Below, in pieces: positions 55,701-64,000 of a stretch of DNA of 64,000 nt. Every line of letters begins with the position of its first letter. Position 1 is the first letter of the stretch. The stretch is from Larix kaempferi (lineage: Eukaryota > Streptophyta > Pinopsida > Pinales > Pinaceae): contig BSBM01000152.1 of NCBI GenBank assembly GCA_027924585.1, positions 62,001-126,000 of the forward strand. Reading direction: 5' to 3'. Below the pieces are notes generated by a model, which saw only the letters and a program-made list of their open reading frames with translations, was not told the origin of the DNA and did no database searches. The position numbers and the translations under genes were made by a program.

Positions 55701-56247
55701 ATCAGTCGTGTTTGGATCCTAGTTCCTAAGGGGTTATGTGGAGGGGCTTCCCCCCCACTAATGTTTCCAAGGGGTCCAAGGGGGAAGCAACATATATTAG
55801 ATACCCGCACTGGTGGGGGTTTGGGGCCAACGACCCCGAAGAGACTTCTTTTGGGAAAAATGACTTGTAAAATATTATAATTTTGTTGTTAATATGGACC
55901 ATTCATCATTAGGTTATGATATGACGGTAGATATTATGGTCATGTCTTTTTTCCCTAGAAGGAAGTCTCTTTTAAAGAGGTCATTGTAATACATCTGTGT
56001 ATTGTGAGAGAACATTCTGACTCAGAGAGGAGACTGTGAGAGAGTGAAGGGGAGGTTGCATTCGATGTGTTGCAAGTTGTATCCCTTCATTTTGATGGAT
56101 GGAATAAAGAGAGAATGTAATGTTTCTTCACGGACAAAGACTATATTCGGTGAACCACGTATATTGGTGTCTCTATTGTATTGTGCTATTATGTGCTTTA
56201 TTTCCACATTTGTTTTATTTTATTGCTCTACGATCCTATTTCTAACA
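55700..56247 (+). repeat. Probable 5' LTR region, left end uncertain
   Basis: Ends TCTAACA; a TGTTA at 55887 would make a 361-bp LTR with TGTTA/TAACA ends, but the G-rich module at 55735-55850 looks like part of the same LTR, so it may start earlier. No primer binding site follows, unlike the other elements here, suggesting a small deletion at 56248. Confidence 0.5.
55735..55850. repeat. G-rich module with hairpins
   Basis: Several runs of four or more G within 110 bp (AAGGGG, GAGGGG, AAGGGG, AAGGGGG, TGGGGG, TTGGGG), and inverted repeats such as GTGGAGGGG-CTT-CCCCCCCAC (55738-55760). Strong contrast to the AT-rich surroundings. Confidence 0.6.
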
Positions 56248-56329
56248 ATGAATATAAAATTCGAAGGTTTATTTGGTTGATAAACTCACAAGAAAGGAGG
56301 GTTTCCTGGTTCGAGTGGGAGAAATAGCA

Positions 56330-57110
56330 GAAGAATCCAAGTTTAGGGTTGAGGAGATTAACAACTAAAACTACCATCGTGGAAGATGCAAATGGAATAC
56401 TATCTATATCAAAAGGATATTTTCATACTTTTGGGTGGAATATGAAAGAAATCGATGACTATGAAGGATTAAGATTGGGAGTTTCTTAATGGAAAGGTAA
56501 TAGGAATGATACAGATTTTCCTGGAAACTTCGATGGCTTTTAAATTTCCAAAGAAAATGAAACAATGGATCAAATGAAGGAATTGGCTAAAGTGTATGAA
56601 AAACCCTCATCCTGCAATAAGGTATTTCTTATGAATAATTTATTTAATATGAACATGTCAAAAGATGGGTCTATTGTCGATTATTCAAATGAGTTTAACA
56701 CGGTCTCCGATCAATTAATTTATGTAGGAATAAAATTTGATGATGAGGTTATGTCTCTTCTTATTTTGTGCTCATTGCAAGAAAGATGGAATGGCTTCGT
56801 CATGGTTGCGAGTAATTCTGTCTCTAGTTCAAACAATTTAAAGTTTGATGATGATGTTGGTGTTATCCTTGGCAAGAAAATGCGATGGAACAACACAAGG
56901 GAGACATCGGGTATTTCTTTGACTTTGGAGAATACGAGAATATAGAGGGAGAGAGGAAATGGACCAGGGGATCATGGGAATTCTAATAAGGGAAAATCCA
57001 AACCTAGAGGGAGGTTGGGGTGCTAGCTTTGTGAGAAGAAAGGACACCTGAAGAAAGACTGTAGGCCTCTAAAAGGAAAACAAAGAGATGGACAACATAA
57101 TAATAATCAT
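56330..57110 (+). pseudogene. copia gag (UBN2 type) with zinc knuckle
   Basis: Gag. Starts near 56330 in broken frames with a FRVEEINN block and WKMQMEYYLYQKD-like words, then an open stretch at 56565-56945: MKELAKVYEKPSSCNKVFLM, NLFNMNMSKDGSIVDYSNEF and DEVMSLLILCSLQERWNGFV, then NSVSSSNNLKFDDDVGVIL. The zinc knuckle near 57025-57060 reads LCEKKGHLKKDC with a stop where Trp is usual after the first Cys. Overall about 210 residues of gag are recognisable. Confidence 0.85.
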
Positions 57111-57179
57111 GAAGTAAATGTAGCAGGTGATATGTTACAAGATGCTTTAACCCTTTAATTAGATACTATTTTTTTTTTC

Positions 57180-57560
57180 GGTATTAGACTCTTGGGATTC
57201 ATTTCATACCACACCCCATAATAAATATTTTCAAGTCTATGTTCAAGGTGATTTTGGATAAGTTTATTTGGTTGATGATGAGCCGTGTAAAATTGTTGGA
57301 AAGGGTAAGGTACAATTAAATCTAAACAATGGAAACAAATGGTTCATTAAAGAAATATGGCACATTACCGATTTGAGAAGAAATCTATTTTCAATAAGGT
57401 AGTTGTGAAGTGAAGCTTGTACATTTATATTTACAAAAAAGAAACAAATGGTTCATAAAAGAAATATGGCACATTACCGATTTGAGAAGAAATCTATTTT
57501 CAATAAGGTAGTTGTGAAGTGAAGCTTGTACATTTATATTTACAAAAAAATCTTGGAAGG
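57180..57560 (+). pseudogene. copia protease, inactive, with internal duplication
   Basis: Aspartic protease fragment: VLDSWDSFHTTPHNKYF near 57186, where the active-site Asp-Ser-Gly reads Asp-Ser-Trp; then PCKIVGKGKVQLNLNNGNKW and EIWHITDLRRNLFSIR. The last part is doubled by a 109-bp tandem duplication (57332-57549). One stop lies inside and the frame is not continuous. Confidence 0.75.
57332..57549. repeat. 109-bp tandem duplication
   Basis: Units begin GAAACAAATGG at 57332 and 57441 and differ at about one position, so this is a recent event within an old element. Confidence 0.92.
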
Positions 57561-58545
57561 TCACTAAAATATCAATGGTAATAGTGAATGGAAAGAAGGT
57601 AGGTACATTGTATTTATGTACCGGTAATGCTAACACTTCTATTTCTTTAGCTTCTATAGGAGTGGATATAGAATTCTCGCATCATAGGCTTGGGCACATG
57701 AATGAGAAGGGGATGTAGATTATCCACTCAAGGAAGTTGTTGCTTTGAAGCAAGTTGATTTGGATTTCTGTGAAAACTTTGTTTATGGAAAACAGAAGAG
57801 AGCCAAATTTCTTAGAGTTGGAAGATAAAGAAGACTGAAAAGTTAGAGATTGTGCATACAGGTGTATGGGGGATGACTTAGGTATCATATCTTAGTGTCT
57901 CTCATTATTATGCTACTTTTATTAATGATGGGACTAGAAAAATTTGGGTTTATTGCATTTTAAAAAAGATATGATGTCTTTGATACTTTTAAGAAATGGA
58001 AATCTTTGGTTGAGAATGTGATTGGAAATAAGTTGAAGTGTCTCATATCAGATAATGGAGGTGAATACTGCAATAAGGAATTTGATAGTTATTATCAATA
58101 CCATGGGATTCATAGAGAGAAGATGATTCCAAGAACACCACAAGAAAATGGTGTCAAAAAGGTCAAACATGAAAATCATGGAGTGTGCAAGGAGTTTCAG
58201 ATTGCATGAAAGATTTCCCTTACAATTTGGGTAGACACCATAGATACTATTGTTTACTTAGTAAATAGAGGGCCTTCAAGCTCCTTGCATCGTGGCATTC
58301 GAGAGGAGGCATGAACAGGTAGAAATATAAACTACTCATTTATATAGGATTTTGGCTATGAAACATTTGTCCATATTGATAAAGAAAATAGAACAAAGCA
58401 TGAGGAAAAATCAGAGAAGTATACTTTTAATGGGATTATGAAACTTACAAAATCATTAGGAGTGGAGATAACCCAATAGACAATAGAACACGAACTATAT
58501 ACAATGAACGAGAACTTTAGACATAAAAATTCATAGTTTTGCATC
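57560..58545 (+). pseudogene. copia integrase, inactive
   Basis: GAG-pre-integrase part HHRLGHMNEKGM near 57683, with the following zinc ligand pair altered (FCENFVYGKQKRA, second Cys to Phe). Core: HTGVWG (about 57855), first catalytic Asp replaced by Gly; CLISDNGGEYCNKEFDSYYQ (about 58035), second Asp kept; PQENGVKK (about 58140), where the Glu expected after NGV reads Lys. Later pieces: LVNRGPSSSLH and FVHIDKENRTKHEEKSEKYT, ending near KIIRS at about 58465. Frameshifts throughout. Confidence 0.85.
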
Positions 58546-61200
58546 AAAAACACTAAAGTATAGCCCCAAAATGAAAAGTGGTGATACTAGCATCACCCCT
58601 CTGTTTGGGAGGGGGGGCTAAAATTACAATTTTTTAGTAACCATGGGTGGTGTCGTTGCAATTGAAACCCTAAATATACCCCTAGATTGAAAAGTGGACC
58701 TCTTAGAATCACCCTCGTTTTTATTTGAGGTAAAAAATTAAAAACAATCACTTAAAAAACGTGAAACAAGAAATTAAAAATAAATTGAAAAGATTTTCAA
58801 AAACAATTTACATCATAAAAATTATTTAAAAAAATATAAAATTTATAAACAAATTTTTTCTTTTAAATTTAAAAATGTAAAATTTTTTTAAGTTGAAAAA
58901 AAAGTAAAGAGAAAGAAAAAGATTTTTTTTTTAAAATTAAAAATAAATTTTAAACAGTGGAGGAAAAAAAACAAAAAAAAATTAGAAACAATTTAAAATT
59001 TTGTAATAAAAACAAAACAAAAAAATCCAAAAAAGAACAAAATCATAACAAATTTTTTTTTAACTTAAAAAAAATTAAAGGAACCAAAAAAAACCCACCA
59101 CTATCCCAAAATTTTGCATTGGGTCAGAATGGCCTAAGCCCCTTGGCCATACTCATGAAAATTTGTCAAATGGATGCTAAGGGTCAGATAAATACCAAGA
59201 ATGAAGTCCAAGTTAGTAATAATGTGAAATTAGACCCAAATGGACAGTGTGGGTCACATTAATAGAAATTCCCAATTCAAAGTTGTAATATACCAATCCA
59301 AATGAACTGCCATGGAGGAAAATTACTAGTTCCCTAGGTTCGAGGGTGGAAGCTTTCGGATTTGAAATAAGGGGGATAACAAATGATGTTTGGACATTAG
59401 AATGGCATAAATATTTAATAAATGAGTTAAATAAATAAATACAAGGGAAAATCAATGTGGCAAATGATCATGAAGACACATGGAGGATGTGGGACCCACA
59501 CAATCTAGATTTTCTTTGCCACATGGCATCCTCCTCTTGTCATTTCGAATATATAATAAGCCCAATATTCTTGGAATGAGTTGGAAGTTCAATATACTTG
59601 GCATGACTCAATTAAGGTCAAATTGGAGTGGAAGAGTAACTCCCATGGAAGAGGAAGAGGCATTTTGGAGCTAGTGAGACACTTGGAGTAGATTCCCTAG
59701 CTCTATAACAACAATGATAAAGATGCTATGGCACCTATGACACAAATCAGACCTGAAGGCTGACATATGACATATATGACATGTCACAGATAAAAATAGC
59801 CTCCAAGAGGGTGCTCAAGTGAGTTAGGGCAGCCAAAGTGACACCAATTCGAATTTGGAGAAGGAGAGGGCTAGAATTGGAAGGACAAGTGGCATACTTG
59901 GGAATCTCTTCCCGACTTGAGTTGGAATGAATATTTTGGGAGGAATTCAACCCATGGAAGACCTTAGAAGTTTATAAAAAACAATAACAAATAAGGATGG
60001 TAGCTTTTGATCATTTTAGAATTTTCATTTTGCATTTGGGAGAGGAGAGCTAGTGGAGTGCTACTCTACTTGCCTTAGAACCAATTTCGAGGGTGAAAGA
60101 TTCCCATCCTAGTTGGTAATTGGAAATTCCATTCAGACCTTTCATTTGGATATTTAATGGAGTATTTTGTTATAGGTTGAATCTATAGGGAAACTCATGG
60201 TCACATCTCTTTCAGCTTGTTTCTACAACCATTCTTCTATTTCTTGACATATTCTTGCTCGAGGAGAGGCGCACTTGTTGAGGTGGTGAACTCTTTGGGA
60301 TAGATATTGAGGCCCCATATATTTGTAATATGATATATATACTCTATTGTTAGTGATCATGAGACTCTCAGGTCGAAATATTAAGTGGATTTATGTAAAA
60401 TACCAAACAATGCATAAATGATGTCATTTCCCCTAGATCTTGTTGTTGGAGTTTGAAGAAACACTATTTCGAGTTATATCAGTTATTATTTGTGACTTTG
60501 TTGATGTACAGAGTTTAATTAAAGTTCTTAATAAGTTTCATTAACAGAGCATAATCCCTTGGCACCTAAAATTCGAATTTCATAAGTCATGGTGAAAATA
60601 ACTAGTTTTCCCCCCTATGTGAAATATTGCATATAAACATCTGATTTTAAGGAGTTGAAGAAGGCCATAAGAACTAATTAAGGATACATTAAGGAGCTCA
60701 TTAAAGCCACTTATCAGTACCATACCTCTGTTAAGAAATTTAGAAGGATTTAACAACATTTGGGAAGCCATCGTTGTCCACTACCCTTGGGGGATTTGAA
60801 GCTCGAAATTACTAGTAATCCTCCCTACTTTGTCCAGATTGTAAATGAATGTTGCAGAAGTGTATTAAGGGTTTTTAAGCATCCATAAGCCTCTTTTATA
60901 TGTCTTAATATCTCTTAAATACCTTCAGACCCATTATACAAGCATTTGGAGTCATTTGGAGACCAAGAGACCAATACTAGTCAAAGAGAAATTGCTAGTC
61001 AAACTCCCTACTTTGGCCATAACTTAAAGGAGAGTTGCAGAAGCCTCTTGAAGAGCCTAAAGAATCTGTGAACCTCATAATTATGTCCTAATATCATCCA
61101 TACACCTTCTGTAACAATTTGGGAGCATTTGGAGTCATTCGAAGACCAAGAGACCAATACTAGTTAAAGATCGAACTAGCGGAAAAAGTTGAAAATTTCA
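58546..61200. other. Spacer with A-rich tract and a direct repeat
   Basis: 58730-59090 is A-rich low complexity (the Lys/Asn-rich open stretch at 58957-59262 comes from it). 59100-60800 has no recognisable gene; a TATAAAAAACA word near 59968 and a U3-like layout could mark an old solo LTR, but no ends were found. 60821-61186 is a two-unit direct repeat. Confidence 0.55.
60821..61186. repeat. Direct repeat, about 183-bp unit, two copies
   Basis: CTCCCTACTTTG starts at 60821 and 61004. Both units contain GTTGCAGAAG and end with CCAAGAGACCAATACTAGT. Moderately diverged, noncoding. Confidence 0.8.
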
Positions 61201-61235
61201 TCATTTTAATAAATTTCTAAAAAGGGGCATTACAG

Positions 61236-61422
61236 GTACATTACCTTTGCGTTGATCAAGAACAAGATAGTGATCACCAAGTTTGATCTTTGAATTAATA
61301 GATGGATCTAGATCAGATAATAACGATTTGTTACTTGTCATATGATTGATGCATCCACTGTCTAGCATCCATACATCTGATTGGTGTTCTGCTTCAATCG
61401 CTTGGTATGACAGAAACATAAC
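61236..61422 (-). pseudogene. copia protease, N-terminal piece
   Basis: Minus strand from 61419: DVWMLDSGCINHMTSNKSLL, the active site Asp-Ser-Gly intact, then KIKLGDHYLVLDQRKGNV, after which the element is cut off. Separated from gag by a stop at 61421. Partial only. Confidence 0.8.
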
Positions 61423-62362
61423 TTATGACGAATGTTCTTCAACATTGGAGACATTTGCTCTACCACTGTTCTGATCTGATTGTTTCTTTCTGTAGTCACG
61501 TTCATAGTGGCCATATTTCTTGCAGTAGTTACATTGGACATTGGACTTGTTAGTCCATCTCTTTTCTCCTCTTCCTCTTTGGTTCTGAGAGTTATGACCG
61601 TGCTCACAGTTATTTGTGTGTTCATGGGTAGTTCTATTCTCTGTGGAATTAGAACTCCTGCTTCTGCCTTGTCCTCTGCCTCCTCTTCCTTGAACTCTTT
61701 TGAAAGAAGTTTGAGTATTGAATGCATGTGACCAAGACTCTTCTTCCTGCCTAAGTCTAGCTTTGTGAGACAAAAGGGACCCTGTTAACTCTTCTAGGGT
61801 AAACTTCGATAGATCCTTAGATTCTTCTATGGAAGTAACTACCATAGAGAATTTCTTAGTGAGGCATCTAAGTACCTTTTCAACAATACCCTTCTGCTCT
61901 AGAGCTTCGCCATAGGTTTGGACTTGTGTGACAATCCCTGAAACCCTAGTCATGAACTGATCGACAGTCTCAGTCTCCTTCATTTTAGGACTTTCAAACT
62001 GGATTCGAAGGGTTTGGATTATTACTGTTTTGAATCTGTCTATACCTTTGTATGCAAATTGGAGGAGATTCTATGCCGGATGTGAGATCGTAGCTCCAAT
62101 GATCCACGGAAAAATGGACTCCTCAATGCAACTTTGGATCAACCACTTCACAGTGAGATTTTGATCTCTGCTTTCGTCGAGGGCCTTCTTATTGGCATTA
62201 GTCATCACAGTGAGAGAAGCTGTCGTCAGTTCCGTGAACTCTCATTCAACCATATCCCAACACTTGTTGAGTTGTAGAAAGGTCTGCATCTTAATAGACC
62301 AAATTCATATTTGCTTCCGTTCAGGATTGGACCATAGATCAGCTTGATGTTCAAGATTTCCA
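61423..62362 (-). pseudogene. copia gag with zinc knuckle
   Basis: Gag from about ATG 62362, with stops in the first third (IYGPILNGSKYEFGLLRCRP). It is open from 61983: MKETETVDQFMTRVSGIVTQ, then EKVLRCLTKKFSMVVTSIEE and SLLSHKARLRQEEE, the UBN2 domain; a Gly/Arg-rich linker (GRGGRGQGRSRSS); and the zinc knuckle CNYCKKYGHYERDYRKK, whose last Cys reads Tyr. The C-terminus is Ser/Asn-rich. About 310 residues originally. Confidence 0.85.
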
Positions 62363-62469
62363 TGGCTTATGACAACTTTTAAACTGAGTGGCACAACTTG
62401 CTAACTGACACAGTGCGACTCCAGGGTGCACTGGGCAAAAATTATGTAAGTGAAGGAAGGCTGGTGTAA

Positions 62470-62634
62470 TTTTCCTTTAGCTAGGGTGCGCCACTGGCTC
62501 AGTTTTCCTTAAGCTAGGGTACGCCACTCGCTCAGTTTTCCTTCAACTAGGGTGCACCACTGGCTCAGTTTTCCTTCAGCTAGGGTGCACCATTGCCTCA
62601 ATTTGCCCTCAACTAAGGTCAGTCATCTCAAAAG
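62470..62634. repeat. 33-bp tandem repeat in the copia leader
   Basis: Units begin TTTTCC at 62470, 62503, 62536 and 62569, with a degenerate fifth at 62602: exact 33-bp spacing. Each contains AGCTAGGGTGCGCCACTGGC or a variant. Confidence 0.92.
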
Positions 62635-62865
62635 GTGGCGCACTTTTCCTTCAACAAGGGTGAGCCAAGGTCTCTTCAGCGGGGCTCTTGTTGGCGCAAG
62701 TGTCGCTGCAGCTGAATGCGTCGGTGCCGTGAAAAAAAAATAAAAATAAAAATGTTGCGGCTCGAATGCTCTGTCTCTGTTCTGTACTGCAACTTCAGTC
62801 GTGTGTTTGCTCTCGAGCTTCTAAAGAGGCTTACCCCAAAAAAGTAGTTTAAGGATTAGGCCGTG

Positions 62866-62878
62866 AGCTCTGATACCA
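62866..62878 (-). other. Primer binding site (initiator Met tRNA)
   Basis: TGGTATCAGAGCT on the minus strand directly after the LTR end TTTAACA. Confidence 0.92.
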
Positions 62879-63096
62879 TGTTAAAGTTTGCAAAGACACA
62901 GAACAAGAGCGAAAACACAAAGGGCATATTGATTGCCTTCTCATTATTAAACTTAGATATATCTAGTATCACATAGATTCAAAACCACTCACTAATACTA
63001 TGGGCGAGTGAATACCATGGGACGACTAATGTCCTAATCAACAACTAACTCAACTAACTTAACCAACAACGACACATGAGATTACAACTCTTAACA
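62879..63096 (-). repeat. 5' LTR of the truncated copia element
   Basis: About 218 bp with inverted ends TGTTAA/TTAACA. The outer end (63096) is inferred from the terminal match and the usual TG...CA rule, as there is no second LTR to align. Confidence 0.65.
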
Positions 63097-64000
63097 CTTA
63101 TCAATACTTTTAAACTATGACCCTTTTGTTTGGCCTATGTACTATATGAAAAGGAGATTTTTGTTTTTCAATTATTAAGGTCACTTTTTAATCTTTTAAT
63201 TTTTCTAGTTATTGGTTTACATAAAGAATTCTAAATTATATTTGTCTTTTTCTCACATCTATCAAATCTTATATATTTACAATTTCATCTAATTGCTTAA
63301 GCCAAAATATTTTTTCTATGAAAATGATTTTAAACTTAAGATAAAAATTATTTTAATTATTTTAAGAGGAAATACAACTCTTGTTGTTTTGAGAATTCAA
63401 TGAATTTTGTCTTAATTTTCACTTCAAATTTAATACATTTAAAGTGATTGAGATGAGCTTCAGTTTATTAAAAATCAATCTATGTTCTCCTTGCGTTTCC
63501 TTGGATTCCTTTGGTAAGTTGTTTTTACTAATATTACCGTGCTCTAGGTACTTTTATTTCTTTTTATTCTTTTCATAACCAAAGTACTACATTCACATTT
63601 CAATAAAATAACACTTCATAAAATCTTATGATAATTCATATAAGCTATTCAAATAATGGCACTATGTGCGTATAGAGGGATCGATCCAATGAAGGGTTAA
63701 AGGCCAATACAAAACCATGTCTCAAGTATAAAATTTAATGTACATTATGTGTCTTGGGTTATAAAGTTTTGATGTATGCTGATTGATGAAAAGTAAGGCA
63801 ATCTTTTATTTGACTTCTCTACATGAATAGACTAACGAAAAACCATGTATACCAGCGCATCAATGAGCCATTGTTACGTATGGATTCATCACTACTACCA
63901 AGATCGCTCCATTGGTCAGAAAAGGAGATCGCTTAGATTGATCGCTAGAAAAAGGGAGAAAGGTAACTCGCCAAAGAATTTGAACCCGAAGATATGATGG
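63097..64000. other. AT-rich right-end spacer
   Basis: No gene, RNA or element recognised. Less AT-rich after 63840, but no domain or splice pattern could be supported. Confidence 0.6.

Larger units (their letters stand above)
55700..58545 (+). mobile_element. Ty1/copia fragment: LTR-like end, gag, protease, integrase
   Basis: A second copia family. An LTR-like 5' part ends TCTAACA at 56247. Then UBN2-type gag, zinc knuckle, protease and integrase in the normal order. The sequence stops resembling copia at about 58545, before RT. No 3' LTR or TSD found, so this is a truncated copy. Stops are frequent and catalytic residues are lost in protease and integrase. Confidence 0.85.
61236..63096 (-). 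mobile_element. Truncated Ty1/copia element, 5' half, minus strand
   Basis: From the right: a short LTR (62879-63096), a Met-tRNA primer site, a leader with a 33-bp tandem repeat, gag and the start of protease; the element ends at about 61236. No 3' half or second LTR. A third copia family, distinct from the other two. Confidence 0.85.

Noticed and set aside
58957-59262. Lys/Asn-rich ORF of 101 codons
   Set aside because: Product of an A-rich low-complexity tract.
59480-60300. Possible solo LTR (TATAAAAAACA, promoter-like layout)
   Set aside because: No TG...CA ends or TSD could be defined.
62470-62634. Regularly spaced 33-bp repeats as a CRISPR array
   Set aside because: There are no unique spacers between the repeats, and the context is a plant retrotransposon leader.

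Overview
This is a stretch of plant nuclear DNA, AT-rich and built almost entirely of transposable elements in different states of decay. The only host-gene signal is one exon of a MIKC-type MADS-box transcription factor gene. The elements are plant types: Ty3/gypsy, Ty1/copia with initiator-Met-tRNA primer sites, an L1-type LINE with an RNase H tail, and a tRNA-like SINE. The old LTR pairs and the lone MADS exon fit a large-genome seed plant, most likely a gymnosperm. That taxonomic guess is an inference; nothing here proves it.

Layout. 1-1510: AT-rich spacer with a SINE-like piece. 1524-3495: 5'-truncated L1-type LINE, minus strand, with a 13-bp target-site duplication (TSD). 3509-6090: spacer with several short tandem duplications. 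6091-6275: MADS-box exon 1, minus strand, with a TATA-like promoter. 7681-12159: a second, different LINE, minus strand, near full length, between 38-bp direct repeats. 12198-15924: noncoding, with degenerate tandem repeats. 15930-26863: a complete but dead Ty3/gypsy element with a chromodomain-like C-terminus, plus strand, TSD TGAAT; a scrambled Ty1/copia block flanked by a 199-bp duplication sits in its gag. 26869-33114: decayed spacer with a trace of another gypsy protease. 33115-46640: a 13.5-kb Ty3/gypsy element, minus strand, TSD AGGAT, with an extra ORF of about 960 codons after integrase. 47179-54248: a Ty1/copia element, plus strand, TSD TTAAC, that keeps only part of RT plus RNase H but carries hairpin and tandem-repeat arrays. 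About 55700-58545: a 5' copia fragment. 61236-63096: a truncated copia, minus strand. The rest is AT-rich spacer.

Every retroelement ORF contains stops or frameshifts, and several have lost catalytic residues, so none is likely to move by itself. By hand comparison of LTR starts the relative ages are: 15930 gypsy oldest (about 14% different over roughly 210 bp), 33115 gypsy younger (about 10%), 47179 copia youngest (about 5%). Removing the two younger elements brings together host sequence (31.6-33.1 kb, 46.6-47.2 kb, 54.2-54.5 kb) that is itself an old repeat family.

Most worth a second look: the array of about eleven small hairpins with compensating arm changes (52223-52579); the extra ORF with a possible private TATA box (34664-37658); the gag-like segment between protease and RT of the same element; the 199-bp duplication around the scrambled copia block; the orphan MADS exon; and the 38-bp repeats bounding the second LINE.
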